Assembly: GCA_023846275.1 (NCBI GenBank)
Contig: CM043869.1
Coordinates: 32,804,737-32,868,736, forward strand
DNA: 64,000 nt
Reading direction: 5' to 3'
Origin: Vanilla planifolia
Lineage: Eukaryota > Streptophyta > Magnoliopsida > Asparagales > Orchidaceae
Both the position numbers and the translations under genes were made by a program. Positions 49,263 through 61,442 of the stretch are shown here, piece after piece. The notes under the pieces are model-generated. The model ran no database searches. It saw nothing but the letters and a program-made list of their open reading frames with translations, and was not told the origin of the DNA. Position 1 is the stretch's first letter; each line of letters opens with the position of its first letter.

Positions 49263-52200
49263 ATGTTAAGTAATATATCCATTTGTTATAACCACAATCT
49301 AAATAATCATGATTTTAACCTTTTTTTATCAAAATAATATATCCATTTGTTATAACCTCAATCTTATCATCTTAGCTTACAAAATCAAAATTTATTTCTC
49401 ATTCATGATTTTTTTATATTGTATTGATCAATTAAACACTTTCTAACTATACTTATCTACCAAATTTAGTCATAGTATTTATAAATCTATTATAGTATTA
49501 AGACTCATCTTTTCTTCAATTCTTACATAATTAGTATTCTACTAATCCTTGAAACTTATTTATGTATTCATCTCATTATGTCACTTTTAATATCATCTTT
49601 CAATCAAATTCTAAATAAATAATCTTGTTATTAAGAATACATTTATTCTATTTGTCAATATATAATTTTTCTTGTTTTAAACATAATTAAACTCAATAGT
49701 ATTTGATCATTCTACCATAACAGCTATTAAAAAAATAATTATGATTACTAAAATAAATCACTTTCAGTTACAAAAAGTCATATTATTTATTGATTCCCAT
49801 TACTAATTATACGATACATAATCATTTTTCTTAAATCTCAATTTGATAACTTTAAATTTATGTCATGTCATATATTTGATCAACCAAAATTTGCTATTAA
49901 ATCTTTCAATACTCATCATAATTAAAAATCTTGATTACATAATTTGTTGATTATGAATACTTATAATAAGATAATATTCTAATATTTTAGCCTAATATTT
50001 ACTTTCACTAATAAAGTGCCAAGATTATAACTTTCATAAGAAATAAAAAAATCATTTTATTAGAGACCATGTTAGCAAAGCTTAAGTTGTTATCAATTTC
50101 ATAAATACAAAAACATCAACTAGAAAATATCTTTAAAAACACTTAAGTGAAAATAAATTTTATAAAATTAGAAGAAAATTTGAAAATGATAAAGTACTTA
50201 GTTGGTGCTTAAAGGGGGAGAATGGCAAAGTATCAAAAGAATGGTCAAGCATAGATTAAGGTATGATTATCTTATAAAACTTCCCATCATAATTTTTAAG
50301 TGATATCCTTTCAATATCTTCCAAAAATTGGTATAAACACTTTCTAAGACTTGATATTTATAATAAAATGTGGTATCAATACTTTGCATTTACTTTCAAA
50401 AAAGAGAATTAATAAACTAACTTTAAACTTTTTGAATGAAAGAGAATTAATGACTTATTCTATAATTATGAGGTTACTTTTCTTACTTTTTTCTTGCACT
50501 TTAAATTCTATAATTACTCCATTGTTATGCTTTTAATGACTTATTCTACTGATTTGTAAATTAGTGTTCATGTTAAACTTATTGTTTTCATAAACTTATC
50601 ACCCAATTCACAACCTCTCTTTGACATGCCAATAGACGAACACCTTGAATCCATTTTCTACATCAACAACTTTCAAACCCTTCGTAACTTGTAATGTGGA
50701 CTTAAGTTCCATGTGTTTAAGTTTATTTGATGAAGTTAGATCCATCTTGCTCAATGGTCTAACCTCGAGTCTCTGGCCCCAAAGGTCTAACGTTGATGAT
50801 CTAGCCTCAAGAGTTGTCTCAAAGGTTTAGCCTTTAGTCGAAACCATTACTACGATTTTTTGTTTACAACTCAAAAATTGAAAAGGCTATTGGCAATCAA
50901 CTATGCTAATATTTACATAAAAGTTTTGCACAATTTCTTCTTCTCCACCTTAACAATCATAATATCTAATGGAAAGAACTAAATGTTTCTATTGGTGCTA
51001 GTTGCAATAATCAAAGTTGAATAGAATTGGCTAACAAAAATATTTTGTTTATGCTCAACATGGGAATGTAATGGCTCTGTCATTAGTGCTTGGTCCAAAA
51101 GCAAATAATAACTACTTAAACCTCATGTAGGTAATGCATTGCATGTCATACATTAAGATAATACATGAAGATGACCTCCATGTACTATATCATGTAATAG
51201 TATAAGTCCTCCAATCAACTAAATATGGCTTGAATGCCTTTCCTATAAGCATTTTAGGCTTTAAGGTGACTATGGCTTAATGCAAATGATCAATTCCTTC
51301 ATCTTTGTCTCCATTAACTCTAGGAACCTCAGTAGAATGAATTAAATGATGAACTGTGAGGCTCACTACCAATGTTCCCATTGCACAATCAAGTTACTAA
51401 AGGTGTAAAGGACACCAAGGTGGCAAATCTTCCATGGCCATCAAGATGCTTCAACTTAGAGACCTCTTAGGACACGGTTGTTTAGGTTTTTATGCTTCAC
51501 GAATACAAAGCTTAAGCAAGTCTTATTCAAGCACTCCATGTACCATATGTTGTTTTTTATTAATAATGACAAATGGAAAACTAAACTATCACTTTGTCAT
51601 GAAAACTTGTTTACCTTAATCTTGTGAAAAAACAAATCCTAAACCGTAGTTAAGTTTGTTGAAATCTATTTCTTCTCTCCAAGTACATAGTTTTGTGACA
51701 AACTACACAAATGCATTGTTAACAAAGGTATTACTATGCATCCTATATAACTAAGCACAATATAACTAAAAATACTATTGACTTCACTCTTGCATTGTAT
51801 TGTACACTTCTAGTATCATTTCCCCTTAAAGTGAGGAGAGCTCCTCGTCATTATTATACAAGAAGTCTATGGTATAGTAAATGACATCCACTCGTTCTTG
51901 TGTTCTTATATTCTAGTTTTAGATGAGAAACCCTATTGTTGTGCTAGGATTAGTTGGTACAAACCCAATTTGAGTTATTAGAATTAACTAGGTGCATTAG
52001 AATCAATTGGTTATGACCAACCAAAATTGCAATGAATTTTGCTTAATGCCAAATGTGTCCATCCATGCCTATTGAAGTGAAATTTGGCCAATGGAAATCA
52101 AAATGTGAACTAAAATAGTAATTGAAGTTACAATGTACTACTAATGGTGTATGTTGGTGTCTAGTCTAAACTAAGAGCTTAAAATATTGAATGAAAAAAA

Positions 52201-52600
52201 TAACATCTTTACTGAGAGTTAAAAAATGAGGAAGAAGAAAAAGATAAGAATGGTGAGAGATATTTATAGCCACTAGCACTCTTCATTGTCGCCATTGAAT
52301 AGGTGGATGACAGTATCCAATGGCTATTAATATTCTAAATGCTCAATGTGTCATTTAGACATCATCACCCATTTTCTCAAATGACAAATTTTATGTTGAT
52401 TATTTAAGGGCATAATGAACCAAATGGTTTATAAAATTATATAATTATTAATCATGTATTTAAAAGTTTTGCCTATGATAATTGTATTTTTCTTATAAAA
52501 ATGACAATTAAAACATCACTGATCAAACTTTTTCCTAAATTGCTACATAGATGTTAATATAATAGAAGCTAACATATGACATGTTGAGAAGTTTAAGAAT
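49263..52600. other. A+T-rich DNA, no gene recognised
   Basis: Short frames occur near 50,645-50,830 and 51,434-51,619 in slightly G+C-richer patches but show no known domain. Around 50,755-50,830 'ggtctaac', 'ggtctaac' and 'ggtttagc' recur within a degenerate short repeat. Confidence 0.45.
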
Positions 52601-52604
52601 ACAG

Positions 52605-52671
52605 CTCCGCACGGCCCATGTGTCAGATATAAGCAAAACCGCAATTGAGATTCTCCGCTCGGCCCATGTGT
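52605..52671. repeat. 19-bp G+C-rich direct repeat pair
   Basis: 'ctccgcacggcccatgtgt' at 52,605-52,623 recurs at 52,653-52,671 with one difference, 48 bases apart. Each copy contains 'ggcccat', whose complement 'atgggcc' is the plant site II (TGGGCY) motif bound by TCP factors. The setting is otherwise A+T rich and no gene start is visible nearby. Confidence 0.9.
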
Positions 52672-53125
52672 AAATGGTTGGGGACATAACCAACTAAAAC
52701 AAAAATCATAATATTTATGAATGTTTTGTTTTTTAATTGATTTTGATTTTTATGTTAAAAAATCAAACTAATAAAGGAAAATAAAAATATTAAATCTTTC
52801 ATAAAAAAATCGGACCAATTCTTTTTCAAATTGTACCAAACAATTCAATTTTGCTTTTGAGTTTAAATCTAACCAATCATATGCCCGCAACAGTCGCAAA
52901 TCAAAACCTGACGATTTGATGCTTTTTTGAGAACAATATTTTCTAAAACAATAAACTTTTGTCAAATAAATTATTTGAAAACAAATTCTAAAAAATATTG
53001 AATATAAAGAGTTCTGTTAGATGAGAATTTACAAGAAAATAATACTTATTGTAAAACACACTTGTAGATAAGGAAATATCTCAATATCCGTAATTATATT
53101 TTTCATTAAAATGAAATTCCTTCTT
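52672..53125. other. A+T-rich DNA, possible LTR of the following Copia relic
   Basis: If the RNase H relic at 53.13-53.29 kb is real, its 3' LTR should lie here, on the lower-coordinate side. No boundary or partner repeat could be recognised. Confidence 0.3.
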
Positions 53126-53129
53126 AATT

Positions 53130-53290
53130 ATGAATGTTAGAATATCCTTGAACAAAAAGAAGCTGAGTTCAGATGTATTTATATTAATAATAAATTTATA
53201 TTTTGGTAAGTATTTGATTAAGATATCAACCAACTTTTGATTCGAGGGGAAATAAGCTTATAATTGTTAGTTCGTAGAACTGCAAAAATG
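53130..53290 (-). mobile_element. Copia pol fossil: RNase H C-terminus
   Basis: The minus strand reads 'NQKLVDILIKYLPKYKF' (near 53,192-53,242), which matches the end of plant Copia RNase H, '..DQLADILTKALP..KF'. Only the last few dozen codons are visible. The fossil is broken and old. It belongs to a different insertion from the plus-strand gag fossil at 54.0-55.3 kb because the strands differ. Confidence 0.55.
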
Positions 53291-53403
53291 ATGAGAATTG
53301 TGGGAGTATTTAATTGTAGATAAGGCAAGAAAACTTCAACAAAAATATTAAGCAATAGCTCCATGAAAAAGTAACATATGAAAAGATTTAAAGTAAAAAT
53401 ATA

Positions 53404-53592
53404 ATGAAATCATGCACCACATCCATACAAATGACAAAACTAAAAGTTAATAAAACTCAAAAAATAAAGTTTATGAATTTTAAATCGTATGATCATAAAA
53501 AAAACAAGCTAAACTCAATACTTAGTTCCATAAGACCATGTTTTCATTGTTTTGATCAAGAAAAATTTTTCAAGTGTCTAAAAAATACATAA
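53404..53592 (+). mobile_element. Possible Gag zinc-knuckle scrap
   Basis: A 62-codon plus-strand frame rich in Lys ends with 'CFHCFDQEKFFKCLKN', which has the cysteine spacing of the start of a CCHC knuckle and resembles Copia 'CFHCGKKGHFKRDC'. A Lys-rich stretch before the knuckle also fits Gag. The match is short, so this may be chance. If real, it is a broken fossil. Confidence 0.3.
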
Positions 53593-53999
53593 GGTCCCAA
53601 TGGACTATATTAATAAGCTAACATGAGTGTGAGATTGTGTTGGTTCTCTCATTCTCATATTGTTGGAGAGATGCTAAAGATGATTTCTATACGAAAGTCT
53701 CTGTCAAGTAATAATAAAAAATGTGTTTATGTACATAAAGAAAAATAAGACTAATCAAGTTTATTTTCTAACTAGGAAAGAAAAATTACATTCTAGAGCT
53801 CCCTATGGAAAAGTGGACTCTTTGTGTGCCCTCCAATGCTCGCTCTTAGTCTCTCCCTTCTTCACCTCACATTCACTCTTAGATTCTAATAAAGGTTTTC
53901 ACCCTATCATCTACTTATATTTAAAAGAGATTTTTATTTGTAGTACAAGAATCAAATATGAATTTTCTTGAAGTCGTTAATTTTGAGATTTAAGATATA

Positions 54000-55300
54000 A
54001 TTAAAAATGATTTTGAATTCTCTCTAAAGAGATAGATAATTTGTTGGTTAGAAAACTTTTGAGTGAACTCACTTCACAAGAACAATATAGAGTTCAACAC
54101 CATGTTAAGGCTTTGAATATCTATTGCGATTACTTGACCATCAAATTTAATAGGTTAACAAACTTTAAGACTACCAATGAGATTGGGAAAAGCTTGAGGT
54201 AACTTATAAACAAACTAACCAAGTTAAAGAGCCAAAAATAAATTTACTTATGCATAGTTATGTGCTTTTTCAAATATAAGGAGAGTCCATTAAAAACATA
54301 TTCAGTAGATTTATTAATATTATCAATGATCTTTCAAATCTTGGTAAGATATCTTCAAATGTAAAACAGGTGATGAAGATACTACAAGTGTAATCGAAAG
54401 AGTTTGATTTTTTTATGACCACCATCAATACCTCCAAAGCCTTGGATCATCTCTCCTTTGATAAATTTTTTATAGATATTATGACCAATGAGATTGGTAT
54501 GGCAAGGAGAAAAAATAAGTACAACCTAAGCAACACAAGGCGAAAGATATTGCTTTAAGGGTTGCTTCACCCTCATCCAATGAAGAATATTCTTGCAACA
54601 TTGAGGTGGAACTTTTTCTTACATGCTTAACCAAAAACTTTAAGAAGATGGCCATAGAAAACTTTGAGGAGTGGAGCTACAAGGAAAAAGGAAAAAAAGC
54701 TAAAGGCATGTCGTCATGAGCTTAATAAGTTGAGACATTATCGTCCTAATTGTTCAAACTTGACAGAGAAAAGATCATAAAGAAGAATCACTTCAAGCAA
54801 GACAAGAAGAAGAAGGCCATATTGGCTTCAAATAATGAGGAGAGTAAAGAAGAAAAGAAAATTCTGATTTGTCTCATAACTAAGCATGAAGCATCCTCAA
54901 GTAGTGAGAAAAGTGGAGAAGAAATAACATGCTTAATGGCACATCATCAATTATCTAAAAGTAGAGATGATAAGATAAGTTATATCTCTCACCAAAAATT
55001 AGAAAAATAATTTATTTGAATTGATCGGTGCTTTTAAAAATAATTTTAAAAAATATAAAAATTTGAAAAAGAACATGGTGAATACCTTGCAATTTATTTG
55101 AATAAAAAAGTACAAGGTATTTACAAGATTTGTAAGAAACTAATGATGAACTTTCTCAATCTATTAGTTGAATATAAAAAAAATTATTTTTGAATAATCT
55201 AAAATATTTTATTCAAAGTGTAGTGCTTTAAATAAATTGCATGGTTCTTACCATAATACTAAATCAATACTTGTCAAAAAAAATTTTGCATCTTAAGTGT
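54000..55300 (+). mobile_element. Ty1/Copia gag fossil (UBN2 family)
   Basis: Several Gag landmarks appear in the right order on the plus strand: 'TSQEQYRVQHHVKALNI' near 54,070-54,120, 'IKNIFSRFINIINDLSNLG' near 54,291-54,345, an '..MTNEIG' segment near 54,480, a zinc-knuckle remnant 'CRHELNKLRHYRPNC' near 54,707-54,753, and then a Lys-rich linker followed by 'CLMAHHQLSKSRDDKISY' near 54,927-54,980. Plant UBN2-type Gag (PF14223) has '..RF..IIN.L..LGK', '..LMTHEI' and '..LCLMA..' at these places. A coiled-coil-like tail continues to about 55,300. No protease, integrase or RT follows, because the sequence switches to an oppositely oriented LINE. The fossil is broken with several breaks. No LTRs were identified. 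Confidence 0.85.
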
Positions 55301-56000
55301 TGGGTACTACAATCACATATTTTTGGAATTTGAACTATTTGGGGCAAGAGGTAGGAACCTTGGTAGTTTAAAGTAGGAATGGCAAGTCGTCAAAACCATT
55401 ATACATAAGTGTTGTATGACTACTAGAATGAAGTAATCGATCCATTCTTACTTCATAGATAGTCTATCCAAGTTTTTTCAGACCTATTTTCCTTTCGTTT
55501 TTCTAGCCCATGTGAAAGCTGATCCCATCTAGTATAGATCTCTTAAGCTATTGATTGATACAATCTTTGAATTCATTCATTGCTTCAAAATAGTGATTGA
55601 AAGAGCCTTTATATTCATCCACAAAGGTGATATTAAAGTCTTCTCCAACAAGTCATGGACCTTTAAATTTTGTTGCAATTTGAGTCAATTTGTATCAAAG
55701 TGCCCTTCTTTCAACTATTGTATATTTAACATAGAAAACATACAATTGACTAAATGATCCCCTATTTTCTCAATGAGTAAATGAATTTACTACTCAACAT
55801 CACAGAATGTTTGACATTGTATATTTCCTTTCCATAAGACCTAGATCATATTGGATAAGTAAATGAATTTAACAAGGTTGGGAACATATTATAGTGAGAT
55901 ATTGGTTCCATAAGAGCATTTAAGGTAATGTTTTTTATATTAATCAAATGTCTAGTTGAGAGGTTGAACTCTTATTTGTAGTCCCTTTAATATTTCATGC
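55290..56000 (-). pseudogene. LINE ORF2 relic: APE-type endonuclease
   Basis: The endonuclease nicks target DNA for target-primed reverse transcription. Recognisable pieces on the minus strand, in order: 'NIKG' at 55,983-55,994 after a TGA codon where 'W' of the starting 'WNxRG' motif is expected; 'ALMEPISH' near 55,892-55,918, holding the metal-binding Glu; 'LWKGNIQCQ' near 55,811-55,838; 'YVKYTIVERRAL' near 55,697-55,733; 'LVGEDFN' near 55,632-55,652, the 'GGDFN' motif; and 'GSAFTWARKTKGK' at 55,488-55,527, the 'G..fTW.n.r.g' motif. A final 'SDH' motif is not clear. Frame changes and several stops interrupt it. The domain fades at about 55,300, before any reverse transcriptase. Confidence 0.8.
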
Positions 56001-56659
56001 AAGGGTGTTATCCATTAATGATTGTTTGAACTACATTTTATGATGATCTTGCACTTCTATGTCCCCCTTTTTAAGCTCATCTAACTCTCCCATTCTTTCC
56101 TAACACTTCTTGTTTAGTGCTTATTTTAAACTAGAGTGAAATCATCTTGCTCAAGTTGTAGTAATATAGAATTTGTTACTCTTTCAAATAAGTCATGACT
56201 AAAATCTTTAAATGATTATAAATCAAAATTCTATTGAGATTTTTCTTTAAGATGCTTCTAAATCAAACATGTCACCTCCATGATTATCCTTTCTTTAAAC
56301 TTTCTTTAGAATTTTTTTAAAGGAAACATAGTCATTTGTAATCTTATTCAAAATTACTTGTTTTTTCCTTTCAAATGAATTGTGACCTTGAATGTTCTTA
56401 ATTGATTGCCTATTTAAGGTATCATCTAAGCAAACAAAGCAATTTATGGATACTTTGTGAGCATGCATTAGGGTAGAAAAATGTGGCTAGCCCTCATTGA
56501 GTACACAAATAAGGGCTCTATCAAATTTGGGTTGTGCCAATCATCCATTGTTTTGTTACATTCCTTTGTAATATGAAATTATTAGTGTTTTGCTCATCCA
56601 AATTAATTAGAGCTTTGAAAACTTTAGTTGGTGCTTATGTAGCATATTCCTTTTTATTA

Positions 56660-57395
56660 TGCTTATATTGAAGTGAGTTGTGGCCCTACTTACAACAAAT
56701 CGTGCAATAGCTTGGTAGATTTTTCATATTGTATGCATTGCCAAAACAAGTTATTATTTCCATGTTTTATAATTTCAATATGGTTAAGTAATTCCTTGGC
56801 TAAATTACTCTAGTCACACTTGATCTATTTAAGTTTAAAGTTGTAGCATCTACCTTTAAAAGGTTACCAATTTTAATGCTAAGTAGTAAAAGGCTACTTT
56901 ATTAAAGAAAAGAATTGCTAAGTGCTCAAAGGAGATCCAAACTGAGGCTACAAAGAACTAAATGTTTAGATGGAAATAGAGATGCCACTTGAGTATCCTT
57001 ATCTAAAAATCTTGCATATTTCATAATTCGTGAAGCCAACATTTTAAAAAATCTTCTTAATTTTCAAATCTAATCAAAACATGTTTAATATTCAAAGGAT
57101 CCACTTTGATCTCATACTAAAATTCAATTTTGTTGAATTCCTTATGAATAATTTCCATATTAAGGAACTCTTAAGACAATTTTCCAATTAGTGTAAGCCT
57201 AAAATAAGTGTCCATTTTCCCAATTTCATTTTCAAAAATTATTTTAGGTTCACCATTGAAGGTTTTAATTAGCATGATTTGTATGAGTAATAAGTCAATT
57301 GGCCCACCCAAAACCAAGGAAAAAGAATGGTTGGAGGAGGAAAGGACCTTTGAACACACCATGGGAACAAACAATCCAAAATACCTAATTCAATT
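56660..57395 (-). pseudogene. LINE ORF1 relic: DUF4283 plus CCHC knuckle
   Basis: ORF1 of plant L1 elements encodes an RNA-binding protein that coats element RNA. Here the minus strand keeps 'CSKVLSSSNHSFSLVLGGPI' near 57,290-57,350, 'YFRLTLIGKLS' at 57,174-57,206 and 'KHVLIRFEN' near 57,058-57,084, which are the signature segments of DUF4283 ('f...l.GKFS', '..rHVLIRF'). A zinc knuckle follows near 56,666-56,706: 'YCTICCK' then 'GHNSLQY', with a stop before the Gly and Tyr in place of the last Cys. Stops lie right after 'IGKLS' and within 'FEN*EDF'. The region between the two domains is poorly readable. The start is uncertain; the protein-like signal begins near 57,390. Confidence 0.75.
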
Positions 57396-58420
57396 TAATT
57401 GAATCAGAGATGTATGCATACCATTATAGTTGGACATGCTCTTGTGGTGTTGGAATTATTTGTTCATTGTAGACTTTGTCATTGATCCAAAAGAATTCTA
57501 GTCGCCTTTTGTCCAAGATATTTTTATTTACATTTGAATGTAAGACATATAATAATACTCTTAAGACACAAAGAAAATATTGAAATTTTAAATGAGTGAG
57601 AAAAATGTTTTTCAAATCATTTCTCCACTCATTTAAGTAATTTAAGGCATGCATTTATATAGGGTTCTTTATATATAAATATTTCGTAATAAAGATTGAA
57701 CATATATGTTTGTATTAACAATTATACATAGACATTTTGTAGGGTTGAGCAAATGATAAGAATAAAATTGGTTTTCAAAAATGGTTAATATAGCATTAAC
57801 GAACAATACGTTAAGTTAAAAATCTTAATACATTGTGGGATTAGAAAGAGCTATCAATGAATATCCTAGACCTAATAATTTTACACAATACAATAATAAT
57901 TATCATATATCATGATTGGTTCATCTAGTTAAGGTATGTTGAGAACCAAAACCCAAGAATTTTATAACATACATATATTAAATGTATAATATTAATGGTA
58001 CAAATTTAAGAGTCGTACAACACAATCCTTGAATCAAACATATAATTATTTCATTTTTTTAGTAACAATTAGTTTGATCATATTTTAGATATTTTTCAAA
58101 TAGTCATTAAAGGATGTTTGAAGCAATTAAAGAGGCTTCAAATAACTATATAAAGGATTCTAAACATGATGGATAAACTAACAATTAATTACAAACCATC
58201 TGGAAGGAATTATACTTGAAAATATTTATTAAACTTGAAAGATTTAATTACAAGAGTTAGGTTGAAATAAAAGAGTATTATTTCTATTCATTATAGTAGT
58301 TCTTCTAGTTTGAGCATTATGCTAAGCTCAATAACATTCTTGCATTATTTTTACAATATTTTTATGTGCCTATTAATATTCTTATAATGATATAAGAAGC
58401 TTGTACAAAAGCATTTCATT
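57396..58420. other. A+T-rich DNA, possibly LINE 5' flank
   Basis: A 76-codon minus-strand frame (57,424-57,654) directly upstream of ORF1 has no recognised domain. The LINE 5' UTR, if present, would lie here. The rest is featureless. Confidence 0.4.
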
Positions 58421-58423
58421 ATA

Positions 58424-58600
58424 TCTTTTGTCCTATTGTTAGTACCTTAGGTTTTTCTTATACCTAGTCTTTTGGATATCGTAGGGTCTTTTGACCTATT
58501 TATTTGTAAAGTCTTTTGCCCTAATGTTATAAGTTTATTTGGGCCAACATTATAGGATATTTTGGCCCTATGTGTAAGGTCTTTGTCCCAATATTTACAA
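58424..58600. repeat. Degenerate short tandem repeat around 'tcttttgncct'
   Basis: The motif 'tcttttg(t/g/a/c)cct' or close variants recurs about seven times at intervals of roughly 19-45 bases ('tcttttgtcct', 'tcttttggat', 'tcttttgacct', 'tcttttgccct', 'attttggccct', 'tctttgtccc'). Spacing is irregular, so it is worn or not a simple array. Confidence 0.6.
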
Positions 58601-59600
58601 AAAGAGTTTTTAGCATTTTTGTTTAGTTTTTTGACTAATGGTGAATATAGATCTAGTGTTGGAACAAATCACCTAAAAATAATTTATGTACTTTCTTTTA
58701 TTACACTCCCCCACACAATGTTTTTAAAGTTAATAAGATTTTCTAAAATAAGATTATAAGAGTATTTAATTAAATTTGAGATTTTCACAATTTATCATTA
58801 TTTTGTTGAAACATCACACCACAAATTGTTGACAAGAAAATTTCAAGAACTTTAGCAAAAAAAAATGGAGATCTAAAGATGGATGGTGACATATTAATTA
58901 TATGATTTGACAAGGGTATTAAACAAATTAATGGGAATCTAAAGAGGAATGGACAATAAAATGAATGGATACTTTAGGCACTTGATGTCCATCGAGAGAT
59001 CATTGTATGGTTTGAGGGGAATGGATCAAATGGTCTGATGGAAATAATGAATGGCTCAATGAGGACCTACAAATGATCAAATGGAGGGACAAATTGAGTA
59101 ATCAAATGGGTCTAATATCTATCTAACACACTTTGATAGCTTGTTGAGTAATATTGTACAACATGATAATAGTAGAATAAATTCAATCTACTATTCTCAG
59201 AGGGGATTAATAGATGAATTAAATATGTCAAACATAATGAAAAATGGAAACAAATAAAAATAAAATAATAATACATGTTGTGTATCAAATATATGATTAA
59301 AAGTAATGTATATTATATGTAATTGTAGGAAAGGAAGGAGACGAAGAGAGGAATGGATTATACAACACTTTTGTATTTAAGTGGTCTACATAAATTGAAT
59401 GTGTATATGCTTGATATAATGATTCTTATTTACATATAATGTCTTTTGTCACTTTTTCTATTTTAGTTGTTATAAGTATGGCATGTTATATGATTATTTC
59501 ATGCATGAGATCAAGGTGGAATTTCAAGTGATGAGCATGATACACGATTATTATGTACTTTGTGTGTAAGTGATGGATTAACTTTATATGAAACAAAATA
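58601..59600. other. A+T-rich DNA with 'gatcaaatgg'-type strings
   Basis: Between 58,960 and 59,110 'atggatcaaatgg', 'atgatcaaatgg' and 'aatcaaatgg' recur, in the style of 1-600 read in reverse. No coding content. Confidence 0.45.
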
Positions 59601-59606
59601 AGGTCT

Positions 59607-59780
59607 AATAAACCACATGAACTATGAAAGCTAAAAATTCCCTAAGCAGATAATAAACTATGTGAATTATGAAAGCTAAAAAATTCATGATGATTATTAA
59701 AATATGTCATAAATTATTAATTATGAAAAATAACGAGGTAGTTAATAAACACACAAATTATGAAGTCTAAAAAATATATG
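59607..59780. repeat. Minisatellite, about 45-bp unit, about four copies
   Basis: Units begin 'taataaacc/t' near 59,607 and 59,651 (44 bases apart), then a diverged unit, then 'ttaataaac' near 59,742. Each unit contains 'gaa(c/t)tatgaaagctaaaaa' or a variant. The same unit returns at 62,775-62,880. Confidence 0.8.
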
Positions 59781-61440
59781 TGTGACATCTTAAAAGTTGT
59801 GGCAATAATTTTAATAAATTTTAATCATAGAATATTAAAAAAATATTGGATAATGATTAATATTCTTAATGAGAGATGAGTTATAAAATAATAATTTCAA
59901 TTTAAATATATATTTTAAAAATTTTATAATTTTTTATAATTTTGAAGGATGTTTAAAATTTTGAAGATATCATATAATATAGTATTACATGATCATACAA
60001 TACAATTAAATAAGAGAATCAATCAAGTAAATAAAAATTTAAGTTGGGATTATGTTGTAGAAGTACAATTATAACAATATACAAGTATGATATAGTGTAG
60101 TTAGTGCATCGATACTTTGAGTTGAAGTAGTCTAACTAGTTAAATAAGGATGATCACATAATATGGTTGTAGATTTTTATATTCTACGATCAAGTAAAAG
60201 AGAGAATAAATTTGAGAAAAATGTAAACACATATTAAAGTGGGCTACAGATTGTACAAAAGAACTAAGTCATTATTCTAAGACGTTAATACATAAGAATA
60301 AATAATCAATATCTACAATATACTAGTACAATATGAAAGCAACTAACGTACAAGATTGATCAATTTGAGAAGAAAAATATATCATATAATTCAATTAAGT
60401 GAGAGATAAAAGTTGAATGATTATCGTATAGATATGGCTATATTATCATATAAGAACGATAGAGTTAAAAACCAGCACCTAGACAAACAAATACAATAAG
60501 ACAAATATATTAATATAACAATGTGTATTCAATAAATCTATAAAAGTATTGGATCATAGTATATGATAGAGTATATTATAATGCATGATCAAGTAAGAGA
60601 AAATGAAGTTAGCTCAAATGTTAAAGCATTCAAAAAAAGATACCCTAGTTTGATCATACAATATAATAGACTAGTAGTGTCGATATGATATAGACATAAG
60701 AGAATAATATATAGGACTATCACTAATTATTACATAGATATAGAGAATAGATCATACAAGTATTACAGAAAACATCATATAATACAATATAAAGAGAATA
60801 CTTTAACATAATCTGTTATAGGGTGTCAAAAAATATAATGAGAAAAAATATATAATACAATAATGTGAAGACTAGCATCATAAAAAAATTATCTATATGA
60901 TGTAAAAAGAATGAGAATATCGTACTGGTATGATAATAGGATTATAATAGTATGATAAGAAGAAATTAAGATAAATTTAAAGTTAAAAAAAATATAATAT
61001 AAATCTAATGATCATATATGCATGATTAGTAGAAATTAAATAAATCTTAAAATCATAAATAGAAAATGATCAAGAAAGCTAAGTTTAATCAATATAAAAT
61101 CTTTTTAAATAAGAGGATAAAATGTTAAAAGGAATTCACATGAAGAGATGTAGCTGTTAAAGGCTTATGGAAGATTGAGAATGTGATAAATTATGGGAAC
61201 AAGTATAAAATAAGGGCTAGTTATGACTCATAAAATTTGTTTTTTAGGAAATTTGAAAGGTCTAACAATAAATTATAATTAATTAAGAAGAAAGAAGAGC
61301 AAGTGAAAGTAATTTCAAGAGATTTGAAAAAGAGTTTCATAAGATTTAAAGGTAAAAATAAAAGGAAAAGCTGTTAGATACTATAACAACAAAGACTTGG
61401 AGCAAAGTCCTAAGCTTTGGTTTAATTGCTATATAGAAAA
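59781..61440. other. A+T-rich DNA rich in 'catacaa' and 'tatgat' strings
   Basis: From 59,980 to about 61,020 the sequence repeats words such as 'gatcatacaa', 'tatgatata' and 'catataat'. The same word style appears in the 1.32-kb units at 31.8-34.5 kb and, reversed, at 28.2-29.3 kb. No coding frame or clear ends. It may be long-LTR debris. Confidence 0.4.
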
Positions 61441-61442
61441 AC

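Larger units (their letters stand above)
55290..57395 (-). mobile_element. L1-type LINE, 3' half missing
   Basis: Read on the minus strand from 57,395 downwards, the domains come in the order of a plant L1 LINE: a DUF4283 nucleic-acid-binding domain, a CCHC zinc knuckle, then an APE-type endonuclease. The reverse transcriptase and RNase H that should follow are absent: at about 55,290 the sequence gives way to the plus-strand Copia gag fossil. No 5' UTR or target-site duplication could be defined. Multiple stops and frame changes show it is dead. The RNase H fragment at 45.36-45.69 kb lies on the same strand and could be the missing 3' end of this same copy, displaced by later insertions, but no direct link was seen. 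Confidence 0.8.

Noticed and set aside
55551-55757. 68-codon plus-strand frame
   Set aside because: It is the antisense shadow of the LINE endonuclease domain.
57208-57402. 64-codon plus-strand frame
   Set aside because: It is the antisense shadow of the LINE ORF1 DUF4283 region.
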